A DNA stretch of 19,114 bases from Cytophagales bacterium (lineage in GTDB: Bacteria > Bacteroidota > Bacteroidia > Cytophagales > Spirosomataceae): positions 1 through 19,114 of the forward strand of contig JAGWUO010000002.1 of assembly GCA_028868395.1 (NCBI GenBank), in the 5' to 3' direction. How positions within the stretch are numbered: the first letter of the stretch is position 1; every line of letters starts with the position of its first letter. Below the pieces are notes generated by a model. That model searched no databases. It had not been told where the DNA came from and saw only the letters and a program-made list of their open reading frames with translations. Shown here piece by piece: positions 12,396 to 19,114 of the stretch. The position numbers and the translations under genes are program-made.

Positions 12396-14645
12396 TTATT
12401 TCAGTAATTTTTCTAATTCAACCTGGTTAATTACTACCGGATATTGTTGCTTTAATTTCGCAACCCATTCTTTTTCTAATCGTTCTTGAAGGGCACGAAT
12501 CACTAAACCTCTTGCCTCTTCAAATGAACGAGGACGTTCAGGCTCTACTTTCTTTACTTCTACAAAGGCAAATTTACCAGCACCTTCATAATTTTTAGGA
12601 CCTACTGTCCACTCAATAGCATCGATAACGGGAGATACCCCCTTTTTAAAATAACCCTCTTTCGCTTCTAAACTCTCCGGTTTCAATGCATTAAAACGCT
12701 TCACCACATCTTCCATACTCGAAGAGAAGAATCGGAAGGAAACTCGGGCATTTTTTGTTTTTACCGTTTTAGAAGCTACTTTCAAATTAGCTTCATCCTT
12801 TTGAATGATTCGGTGCGAAGAAATCCCTTTTGAAGTTAAATAGGATACCACCTTGTTTATTCGCGCTTCTGATAAACTATCCTCTTCCGAGGGATCTCGG
12901 TGGCCTGAAACTTCCACCACATAGTCCACGTTCTTAGCCATTGTCAAGAAAAGTTCTGCTAAAAGTTTAGACGATGACTCTTCTAATTTTGATTCCTTTA
13001 AACCAAAAGATAGATCAGCAAACTTTTTATTCATTGGATAAGGTGACTTTTTTAATAAGTCCAAAGCCTCTTTCAACGTTTTCTGTGTATCAGCCACCAC
13101 TAATTTAGCTTCCACACGCGCAGGCATGACAAAGGCTGCTTTATTAGCTTGATAGAATTTAGCCTGTGTTAACGAGTCTAAAGACTTTTCGAAAATCTCC
13201 CGATCCGTCATTTTACTAAATAAACTTCCCTCTAAGAAGTCAGCCATCTGCTCTTTAAACGCGGGGTATTTACTTTCTAAATTCGCTTCTTCTGCATTCA
13301 ACGTCTCTTTCTCGATCAACTCATCCAGATAGGATTGTTCAGAAACCACAGGTAAATAACCCAGCGATTTAATCCGTCTCTTTTGCTGCGCTTGTACGTG
13401 TGCATAAAAATCGCCCACCGTAAATGTTTTATCCAATACAGAGAAAATAGGCTCTTGCAAGAAAGGTTCCGTTCCCGTTCTTTCCACATTCATTCGTTCA
13501 AAGGCCGCTTTCTTAGTCGCTTCTTGCACAATCACCTTGTTCTCGACACGAACACGCTTCATGAACGCTTGTTTGATTAAACCTTGGCGATCTGCATCAG
13601 TCAACACTTTTTGCTTAATGAACTCTGACATGTCTTCAAATGTCAAGAGCGGTTTCTTGTCTAATAATTTAAATAACTGCCAGCCTAAATTCGTCCGAAT
13701 AGGTTTGGAAATATCTCCTAATCGCTCTAATCCAAATAAAGCATCTTGCAATTCTTCACTTAAATCTGAAGAAAAATACCAACGTCTAATCTCTCCCCCG
13801 CGACCTCTCGAATAAGGATCTTCCGAATAATTCTTACATACTAATTCGAAGCTTTCTCCCGCCTTTAAATAGGCCTCAACCTGTTCAATTTTCTTTTTAG
13901 CCTCTACTTGCAAAGCGGTAGGTGCATCCACCGCAGCAGAAACAATGATATGGGCTAATCGAATCTTACCTGAATTAGGCCGTTGATTCAAGATCTTCAC
14001 AATATGATAGCCGCTTGCTGTACGAAAAGGCTTTGAATATTCCCCTATCCCTATGGAATAGATCGCATTTTCAAAATCGTAAGCCGTTTGAAGTGAGGTA
14101 ATATACCCTAGAACTCCGCCTTTTGCAGCTGACATCTCATCTTCTGAAAAACGGGAGGCTAAAGCAGCGAAATCTTCGCCAGCTTTTAGTTTCTGGTATA
14201 TATTCTCTATTTTCTGATAAGCAATTAAGGTATCAGCAGGACTTGCATTTTCTCCTAGTTTGACCAAGATTTGGCTTACTTTCTTCTCCTCCTTCATCCG
14301 TTGGTAGGCCTGCTTTACGAGCATATCTAACGTAGGCATATCGACCAAATACGGCGTAGCTAATTCTTTTCTAAAACTCGCATACTCTTCCTTAAAGTCG
14401 GGTTGATCAGCTAATTTCTCCTGTTCCGCCGCCACGATCTTTAACTGATAATCGATATAGTCAGATAAAAAAGCCGCTTGATTGTCTTTTGTGATACTAT
14501 CAGACTCCACTAGTGGCTTGTATACTTGCAGGAAACTCTCTGCCGATATCTTCTTAGGACCAATCTGAATAACGGATGCACTTTGCGCAAAACTCGCGAA
14601 AGGCAAACACAAGACTAATCCAATAAATAATTTTAAATCCTTCAT
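12396..14645 (-). CDS. Multi-domain PpiC/parvulin-type foldase with an OmpA-like insert
   Basis: The protein has 749 residues from ATG 14645-14643; a frame extending to 14687 is rejected because the chosen start begins a proper signal peptide (MKDLKLFIGLVLCLPFASFAQ). Two clear parvulin domains follow a helical N-region: about 123-219 (VSQILVKL, FSEDEMSAAKGGVLGY, SGYHIVKILNQR) and 228-328 (IRLAHIIVSA, YSEDPYSRGRGGEIRRWY, GWQLFKLLDKKP). The C-terminal part (about 500-749) resembles the third degenerate domain of Bacteroidota foldases and ends with the typical FEEARGLVIRALQERLEKEWVAKL block. Inside it, residues ~571-640 (VVEVSGHRDPSEEDSLSEARINKVV, then GISSHRI and ARVSF) match the OmpA C-terminal pattern. 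It likely folds envelope proteins in the periplasm, possibly tethered to peptidoglycan. Confidence 0.85.
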   Translation of the reverse strand: MKDLKLFIGLVLCLPFASFAQSASVIQIGPKKISAESFLQVYKPLVESDSITKDNQAAFLSDYIDYQLKIVAAEQEKLADQPDFKEEYASFRKELATPYLVDMPTLDMLVKQAYQRMKEEKKVSQILVKLGENASPADTLIAYQKIENIYQKLKAGEDFAALASRFSEDEMSAAKGGVLGYITSLQTAYDFENAIYSIGIGEYSKPFRTASGYHIVKILNQRPNSGKIRLAHIIVSAAVDAPTALQVEAKKKIEQVEAYLKAGESFELVCKNYSEDPYSRGRGGEIRRWYFSSDLSEELQDALFGLERLGDISKPIRTNLGWQLFKLLDKKPLLTFEDMSEFIKQKVLTDADRQGLIKQAFMKRVRVENKVIVQEATKKAAFERMNVERTGTEPFLQEPIFSVLDKTFTVGDFYAHVQAQQKRRIKSLGYLPVVSEQSYLDELIEKETLNAEEANLESKYPAFKEQMADFLEGSLFSKMTDREIFEKSLDSLTQAKFYQANKAAFVMPARVEAKLVVADTQKTLKEALDLLKKSPYPMNKKFADLSFGLKESKLEESSSKLLAELFLTMAKNVDYVVEVSGHRDPSEEDSLSEARINKVVSYLTSKGISSHRIIQKDEANLKVASKTVKTKNARVSFRFFSSSMEDVVKRFNALKPESLEAKEGYFKKGVSPVIDAIEWTVGPKNYEGAGKFAFVEVKKVEPERPRSFEEARGLVIRALQERLEKEWVAKLKQQYPVVINQVELEKLLK

Positions 14646-14662
14646 TCTTAAAAATAAGCTAA

Positions 14663-14670
14663 CAAAATTA
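14663..14670 (-). promoter_or_regulatory. Candidate internal -7 box before the PpiC-type gene
   Basis: The reverse strand reads TAATTTTG, a TAnnTTTG match, in the only sizeable gap (48 bases) of the leftward gene train, 17 bases before the start codon. A TTG lies 14 bases further upstream, closer than usual. It may let the two chaperone genes be expressed apart from the upstream genes. Confidence 0.42.
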
Positions 14671-14693
14671 CGAATAATCCCCGACAAAAACGG

Positions 14694-15335
14694 TTAATCT
14701 ACGTTAATTTGAATCTGGTACCGGTATTCATAGGCATCGATCATTTTTCTACCTCCGACCCATTTTCCGTTACGGGTAGTGGACAATCCGGATTCGGCAT
14801 CCCATTGGGTCTCTGAGACGCCTAAAAGATCTTTTACATCCAATTCACTCAGCCAATCTAGCCCCAATGATCCGACTTTCGTTCCCCATAAAAACCAAGC
14901 TACTGGATTTTCTGCGGAAGTTAAGGCCAGAGGCAAAGCCAATACCCCACTCACTGAATTAAAGCGATTCACCCATTTCTTCGCGGGTTGGTAGTCTTCG
15001 ATTTCGAAGAGGGAAAGTTGAAAGCTGGCTTTTTGGCCAGAACGTAAACGTATCTCCAACGCTTTAATTGTATCTAAACGAATGATTTGTCCTTTCTTTA
15101 CTTTTCCTACATAGGACGAAAATACCTGAACTGGCCTGACTTTCCCATTCTCGATGATTCCCAAAGCCCCTACTAATACTAACTCATCCCCTAACATCTC
15201 CTGCGTATTTACCACCGACAATGTTTTCAATGACACCCGCGTGTTTTTATCCGCCGGAGCTGAAACCGGTTGAACAACAGGTTTTCGTGCACAAGAAAAC
15301 AAGGTAATCAAGAAAAGAAAGGGAATTATACGCAC
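14694..15335 (-). CDS. Small predicted lipoprotein of unknown function
   Basis: I do not recognise a family. Using the GTG at 15335-15333 gives 213 residues that begin with a short lipoprotein signal (VRIIPFLFLITLFSCARK) with lipobox LFSC and C15. The frame could also start at ATG 15383 (229 residues), but that would put an atypical polar tail before the signal. The region 48-115 is strand-rich (DELVLVGALGIIENGKVRP, ALEIRLRSGQKASFQLSLFEIEDY). A hydrophobic stretch at about 128-162 (SGVLALPLALTSAENPVAW) is followed by a polar C-terminus with YEYRYQIQINV. The GTG start overlaps the agmatine deiminase stop by 10 bases, so translation is probably coupled. Its place ahead of two periplasmic chaperones suggests an envelope role. 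Confidence 0.65.
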   Translation of the reverse strand: MRIIPFLFLITLFSCARKPVVQPVSAPADKNTRVSLKTLSVVNTQEMLGDELVLVGALGIIENGKVRPVQVFSSYVGKVKKGQIIRLDTIKALEIRLRSGQKASFQLSLFEIEDYQPAKKWVNRFNSVSGVLALPLALTSAENPVAWFLWGTKVGSLGLDWLSELDVKDLLGVSETQWDAESGLSTTRNGKWVGGRKMIDAYEYRYQIQINVD

Positions 15336-16369
15336 GGTGCTGGTTCTTGTTGGGTCAAACAATGAAAACTGCCTTGCCCCCAAATAATCTCCCTTGCCGA
15401 CAATCCGATCACTGGACGATCGGTAAATAATTGACGTAATATCCCTAAGGCAATTTCGTCTTGTGGACAGTCGAAAACAGGCACCAAAACTCCTGCATTA
15501 CAGATATAAAAGTTCGCATACGAACCTGGAGCCCTAAATCCATCAATCACCACGGCATCCGGCATGGGAATTTCTACTATTTGTAAAGGCGATCCGTCTA
15601 GTAACGTCATCTGCTTCAATTCAGCTAAATTCGCAGCTAATACCGCGTGATTATCATCCGCTTCGTTCGGTTCCACCATGGCAATTACCGTATTCGCATT
15701 GACAAAACGAACGGTATCATCGATATGTCCATCTGTGTCATCTCCCACAATCCCATCCGATACCCAAAGCACCTGTGAAACGCCATAGTAGTTTTTCAAA
15801 TAGGATTCAATCTCTTCTTGGGTCAAATGCGGGTTTCGATTCGGATTCAACAAACAAGAACGACTTGTTAGAACGGTTCCTGCACCATTAAAATCCACGG
15901 AACCTCCTTCCATAATGATACCAGGAGAAACAGATGGAAGAGTTAAACGGGTCGCTATCGTAGCCGGCAACGCATTATCATCCGAAAATGGCGGATATTT
16001 CCCTCCCCATGCATTGTATTCCCAATTCACCACTAAACGTTCAGTGCTTCCTTCTTTTACTAGAAAGGCTGGCCCATGATCACGGCACCACGCATCATTT
16101 GTGGGTTGAATATTGAATTCAATTTTAGCTGAATCTATGCCATAAACAGGCAATTGACTTTCCACAAAAGCCTGCAATTCAGCTGAATTTATGTTTATTC
16201 GCACTTGTTCTCCTTCAGAAATTGCCTTAATTAAGGCAAAATATTCCGGATACATCTGTCCTAATTTCTCTTCTTGCCACGAGTGATCGTTATGTGGAAA
16301 AGTAATCCAAGTAGCTAGGTGTGGATGCCATTCGGCGGGGAAAAAGTATCCTTGTTCTTTCGGAAACAT
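15326..16369 (-). CDS. aguA: Agmatine deiminase
   Basis: The protein has 347 residues (family usually 340-370). It hydrolyses agmatine to N-carbamoylputrescine and ammonia, a step to putrescine. The guanidine-modifying fold's key residues are visible: NDAWCRDHGP (91-100), MEGGSVDFNGAGTVLTSRSC (153-172), GDDTDGHIDD (209-218) with H215, and the catalytic nucleophile C337 in GSFHCLTQQEP. The end is short after the active site (APCV), as usual. The partner N-carbamoylputrescine amidase is not in this window; the nitrilase-like domain of the neighbouring NadE should not be mistaken for it. It starts 4 bases after coaX and overlaps the lipoprotein gene. Peptidylarginine deiminase from the same Pfam family is the alternative, but the length and lack of a signal peptide argue for the cytoplasmic agmatine enzyme. 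Confidence 0.9.
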   Translation of the reverse strand: MFPKEQGYFFPAEWHPHLATWITFPHNDHSWQEEKLGQMYPEYFALIKAISEGEQVRININSAELQAFVESQLPVYGIDSAKIEFNIQPTNDAWCRDHGPAFLVKEGSTERLVVNWEYNAWGGKYPPFSDDNALPATIATRLTLPSVSPGIIMEGGSVDFNGAGTVLTSRSCLLNPNRNPHLTQEEIESYLKNYYGVSQVLWVSDGIVGDDTDGHIDDTVRFVNANTVIAMVEPNEADDNHAVLAANLAELKQMTLLDGSPLQIVEIPMPDAVVIDGFRAPGSYANFYICNAGVLVPVFDCPQDEIALGILRQLFTDRPVIGLSAREIIWGQGSFHCLTQQEPAPCV

Positions 16370-16373
16370 CGGC

Positions 16374-17141
16374 TTAGGCTTTTAAACGTTCTGCAATCAA
16401 TCGCAGACCTTCTAACGTAATTAATTTATTTACCTCATCGAAATAGGAGGCTAATGGGGTCAAAATCGAGGATAAACCTCCTGTAGCTACTACTTTCAAA
16501 TCCCCTTTTTTATCTTCTTTTACTCGGCTGATCATCTCTTTCACCATTCCCACATAGCCCCATAAAATTCCAGCTTGAATCGCAGAAACGGTATCGGTTC
16601 CGAGATTAAATTCAGGCATTTCGAGTGGAACTTCTGGTAATTGTGCCGTTTGAGAGAACAAAGATTTAACGGCCGTCTTTAGCCCAGGCGCAATCGATAC
16701 GCCTTCCATTTTACCATCTGCATTCACTAACGTAAAGGTTAAGGCCGTTCCAAAATCTACAATTAGCACATTTGATTTATAGTTTTCGTGTGCATAAACC
16801 GCATTTGCCACTAAATCCGAACCAATTTCATCTGGTGCAATGACTTGAATCGATAAAGATTCATATAGTTTTGGGCGCATCACAGCAGGCGAATAACCTA
16901 ACCAAAGAGCTAATCCACGTTGTATTTGAGGCGAAATCGAAGGTACTACAGAAGATATTAAGGCCAAAGAAGGTAAGGTTTCCCCTAAATCTTTAGATGC
17001 CCACTCCTTCTTTATCCAGTTTACTACACCGTTTGCACTCCAAGGTTGGTGTGTAGGGGTTCTTAAAACCGCTTTCCAGGTTTGATCCTCATAAAAACCA
17101 AACACGATATCCGTGTTCCCCACATCCACAACTAGTAACAT
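16374..17141 (-). CDS. coaX: Type III pantothenate kinase
   Basis: The protein has 255 residues, the normal length. It phosphorylates pantothenate in the first step of coenzyme A synthesis; this class is not feedback-inhibited by CoA. The ASKHA-fold blocks are present: DVGNTDIVFGFYED (6-19), SSVVPSI (63-69), the second phosphate motif VDFGTALTFTLV (128-139), GVSIAPGLKT (147-156) and the adenosine block VVATGGLSSIL (217-227). The pantothenate-site motif usually reads G-x-D-R; here it is GSDLVANA (107-114), with Leu at the Arg position. It starts 19 bases after nadE and ends 4 bases before aguA, so it sits inside the leftward operon. Two cofactor-synthesis genes are thus adjacent. Confidence 0.93.
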   Translation of the reverse strand: MLLVVDVGNTDIVFGFYEDQTWKAVLRTPTHQPWSANGVVNWIKKEWASKDLGETLPSLALISSVVPSISPQIQRGLALWLGYSPAVMRPKLYESLSIQVIAPDEIGSDLVANAVYAHENYKSNVLIVDFGTALTFTLVNADGKMEGVSIAPGLKTAVKSLFSQTAQLPEVPLEMPEFNLGTDTVSAIQAGILWGYVGMVKEMISRVKEDKKGDLKVVATGGLSSILTPLASYFDEVNKLITLEGLRLIAERLKA

Positions 17142-17160
17142 CTGCTTATTCGTGTTTTGT

Positions 17161-19044
17161 TTACAAATCTTTTTCTAATCCCGCTGACAAAATCGGGAAA
17201 CGTAACCAGCTTTTGGGATCTAAACTGTAGTCATCTACATGGAATCCAGGCGCATAACGCTCTCTTTTCCATTGATTCCTCGCCCAAAGACGGAAGAATC
17301 GACGAACGAATTCCTCGAGCTTTTCTTTGGCAAAAACAGACCCATAGCGTTTATTTACCTCCTCTAAACAGTCGTGAGGCGATAATAAATCATAAAATAC
17401 TAATCGCTCAATCGTATTTAAAATCGGATAAGGCATTAAATCCTCCTCATCTACCTGCTTTTCCGAAAGTGGACGTAATTCCGCACTCGGCTCCAAACTA
17501 TTGACTAAATGCAGCCCTTTAAAACCCTGAGCTTCTAACCAAAGCAACCAAGTTCGAATGAAACTTTTATCAATTCCAGCAATGGGCGAAATCGAACCCG
17601 ACGTATCTCCGTCCATCGTCGCATAACCCACACTCGCCTCGGAGCGATTCGACGTCGCGAGCAATAAGGCATTTTTAATATTCGCGAGCATCCAGGCACT
17701 AGGGGCACGGACGCGGGCTTGTACGTTTTGAAGAGTGATATCATCCTGTTCCCAAGTCAAAGGACGCCCAATGGCTCCCTCAATTAAGCCTCGATAACCT
17801 GCTACAATTGAGTCAATTTCAATCACATAATGCTTTGTTCCAATCCACTCTGCTAATTCACGGGCAGAATCACGCGTATTTTGGGAAGAATTAACGGTTC
17901 CCTGGTAAATGGTCGTCAATAAATCAGACATCGCTTTTTCTGGCGTAGTCAAAGGAATATAATGCAGCTTTTGCTTCAAACCTTCCCAACCCAGTTCTTC
18001 TTTTGCATACTGAATACTCAAAGCACAAAGGGAAGCAATGGCAGATGAATCTGCACCACCCGAAAGAGATAAAACCCAGCCCTGCGAGCGAGATTTACGT
18101 AAATAATCAAGTAAACCTAAGGCGACAGCGTGTGAGAACTCTTCCTCTTTTTTGTTTTCCGAATTTTCCCAGGCCGGGACTTCGACGTTTTTTATCGAAT
18201 GTGTTTCAGAAATAGGAATTTCAAATGAAACCACATCATCACCACTATCTTCTCTTTTATCAAGTGTAATTTTGTGGGAAACTAAAGTAAAGTCTTGGTA
18301 TGAAAAGCGAGGAGTTTGGGCTAAAATAGAACCCTCATATGCGATGAAGGCATCTCCATCAAAAATGATGCGACCCGCTTCGTTGCCTAATAAATTAGCA
18401 AATAAATAAGCGCCGTTAATAATTTTAGCGCCTTCAATGGTCAAAGACTTTCTTATTTCAGCTTTACCGAAAGCGAAATGAGAGGCCGTCGGATTACAAA
18501 TGACCGAAACACCTCGCTTTGCTAAATCATAAGCTGGCCGCCTCTCCCCTTCCCAAGCATCTTGGCAAATCTCGATTCCCAATGTTATACCAGCAAAATG
18601 GATTCGATAATCCCCTAAAGGAATTCCCTTGTACGTTTTCCGCTGTCCTCGAGGCCAAGGTTTGAACCAGCGCGGTTCGTAATGCACGCCATCGTCTGCC
18701 AAAAATTGTTTGGGAATCAAGGCTTGTATTTTCCCCTGCGCTATAATAGCAGAGACATTGTATAAATCTCCTTCAAAAGGTAATGCTAAACCCACCACAG
18801 CGACCATATCAGAAACCTCTGAAGCGATCAACTCCAATGACTCCCAGGATTTAGCCGCCGTAAAAGGGGCTAAAAACTGATCTTCACAGCCATAGCCAGA
18901 AATACATAATTCAGGCAAACACAACAGGGAAGAACCTTCAGATGAAGCCTGAGAGATAGCCGCCAAAATTCGTTGGCGATTTCCCTCCCAATCCAAAGGC
19001 AATTGATTCAGCGATCCCGCGGAAAAAACAACGTTCTGCTTCAT
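17161..19044 (-). CDS. nadE: Glutamine-dependent NAD+ synthetase
   Basis: The protein has 627 residues. It makes NAD from deamido-NAD, ATP and glutamine-derived ammonia. The N-terminal nitrilase-type glutaminase domain (about 1-270) has its triad: E45 in LPELCISGYGC, K112 in IPKQFLADDGVHYE and C160 in IEICQDAWEG. The C-terminal synthetase domain starts at about 300 with the PP-loop SLSGGADSS (326-334) and contains ATSNRSEASVGYATMDGDTSG (463-483) and the late RERYAPGF (594-601). The ATG at 19044 overlaps the TGA of the upstream gene (ATGA), which supports this start and translational coupling. A separate glutaminase subunit is not needed. Length and domain order match the long bacterial/eukaryotic type of NadE. 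Confidence 0.95.
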   Translation of the reverse strand: MKQNVVFSAGSLNQLPLDWEGNRQRILAAISQASSEGSSLLCLPELCISGYGCEDQFLAPFTAAKSWESLELIASEVSDMVAVVGLALPFEGDLYNVSAIIAQGKIQALIPKQFLADDGVHYEPRWFKPWPRGQRKTYKGIPLGDYRIHFAGITLGIEICQDAWEGERRPAYDLAKRGVSVICNPTASHFAFGKAEIRKSLTIEGAKIINGAYLFANLLGNEAGRIIFDGDAFIAYEGSILAQTPRFSYQDFTLVSHKITLDKREDSGDDVVSFEIPISETHSIKNVEVPAWENSENKKEEEFSHAVALGLLDYLRKSRSQGWVLSLSGGADSSAIASLCALSIQYAKEELGWEGLKQKLHYIPLTTPEKAMSDLLTTIYQGTVNSSQNTRDSARELAEWIGTKHYVIEIDSIVAGYRGLIEGAIGRPLTWEQDDITLQNVQARVRAPSAWMLANIKNALLLATSNRSEASVGYATMDGDTSGSISPIAGIDKSFIRTWLLWLEAQGFKGLHLVNSLEPSAELRPLSEKQVDEEDLMPYPILNTIERLVFYDLLSPHDCLEEVNKRYGSVFAKEKLEEFVRRFFRLWARNQWKRERYAPGFHVDDYSLDPKSWLRFPILSAGLEKDL

Positions 19045-19114
19045 CTAGATTTTTTTTTAGATTGATCGGCACGAATATGCTTGTAACGAGGTGTCCACAT
19101 CCAAGAAAAGGCCA
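19041..19114 (-). CDS. C-terminal end of an unidentified gene
   Basis: One reverse-strand frame is open from the window edge to TGA at 19043-19041 and encodes 23 residues ending in a basic tail (AFSWMWTPRYKHIRADQSKK, then KSR). The TGA overlaps the nadE ATG by the classic ATGA arrangement, which argues that the frame is real. The other two frames lack this link. The aromatic-rich segment followed by lysines could be the cytoplasmic end of a membrane protein, but no family can be named from so little. Confidence 0.5.
   Translation of the reverse strand, partial: AFSWMWTPRYKHIRADQSKKKSR

Noticed and set aside
14646..14687. Longer start for the PpiC-type gene
   Set aside because: It would place extra residues before a complete signal peptide and cover the candidate -7 box.
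17161..17980. nadE nitrilase part as a possible N-carbamoylputrescine amidase partner of aguA
   Set aside because: The nitrilase-type domain is fused to a complete NAD synthetase and has the NadE glutaminase motifs, so it is not a separate AguB. The domain itself lies at the right-hand end of the gene (about 18235-19044).
1..19114. CRISPR array, tRNA, rRNA, phage or toxin-antitoxin system
   Set aside because: I saw no regularly spaced repeats, cloverleaf-like sequence, phage genes or paired small genes anywhere in the window.

Overview
The window looks like ordinary chromosome from a Bacteroidota bacterium, most likely of the Cytophagales type. The evidence is short TAnnTTTG boxes (the Bacteroidota -7 promoter element) close to several start codons, start sites without Shine-Dalgarno sequences, a membrane-anchored AraC-type regulator, and tandem SurA/PpiC periplasmic chaperones built like those of that phylum. 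The genus cannot be fixed from the sequence. I see no tRNA, rRNA, CRISPR array, transposase, integrase or phage gene.

Layout. (1) 1-3209: a C-terminally cut rpiB (-) diverges from a LOG-family nucleotide hydrolase (+). The LOG gene converges on a two-gene DNA-repair unit (-) made of ogt (O6-alkylguanine-DNA alkyltransferase) and a PolX-type protein; the LOG and PolX stop codons share one CTAG. (2) 3359-4850: a stand-alone circularly permuted ATP-grasp ligase (+), with a 20-bp perfect inverted repeat over its stop codon. (3) 5014-6873: an AT-rich pair, a secreted NTF2/SnoaL-like protein (-) and a divergent membrane AraC-type regulator (+), with a long palindrome between them. (4) 6955-8187: lysA (-), separated from the regulator by a bidirectional terminator. 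(5) 8228-10767: a tight (+) operon with 1-nt gaps, PhoD-like phosphatase, OsmC-like protein and thyA, followed by hairpins and a strong bidirectional terminator. (6) 11030-19114: a long (-) gene train, read from right to left as an unidentified partial gene, nadE, coaX, agmatine deiminase, a small lipoprotein, a large PpiC-type foldase and a SurA-like chaperone. Gaps or overlaps are mostly from -10 to +19 nt.

How the genes work together. nadE and coaX supply NAD and coenzyme A. thyA and lysA are core biosynthesis genes for dTMP and for lysine and cell-wall precursor metabolism. The two parvulin-type proteins and the lipoprotein point to envelope biogenesis. ogt and PolX point to repair of alkylated DNA.

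Most notable points: the PolX protein keeps every visible metal ligand of its PHP exonuclease domain but lacks the polymerase aspartates; the large PpiC protein carries an OmpA-like segment inside it; the ATP-grasp gene lacks its usual partners; and the long perfect hairpin sits on that gene's stop codon. I did not find a clear new multi-gene defence or biosynthetic system. The most likely understudied unit is the SnoaL-like/AraC pair with its palindrome.
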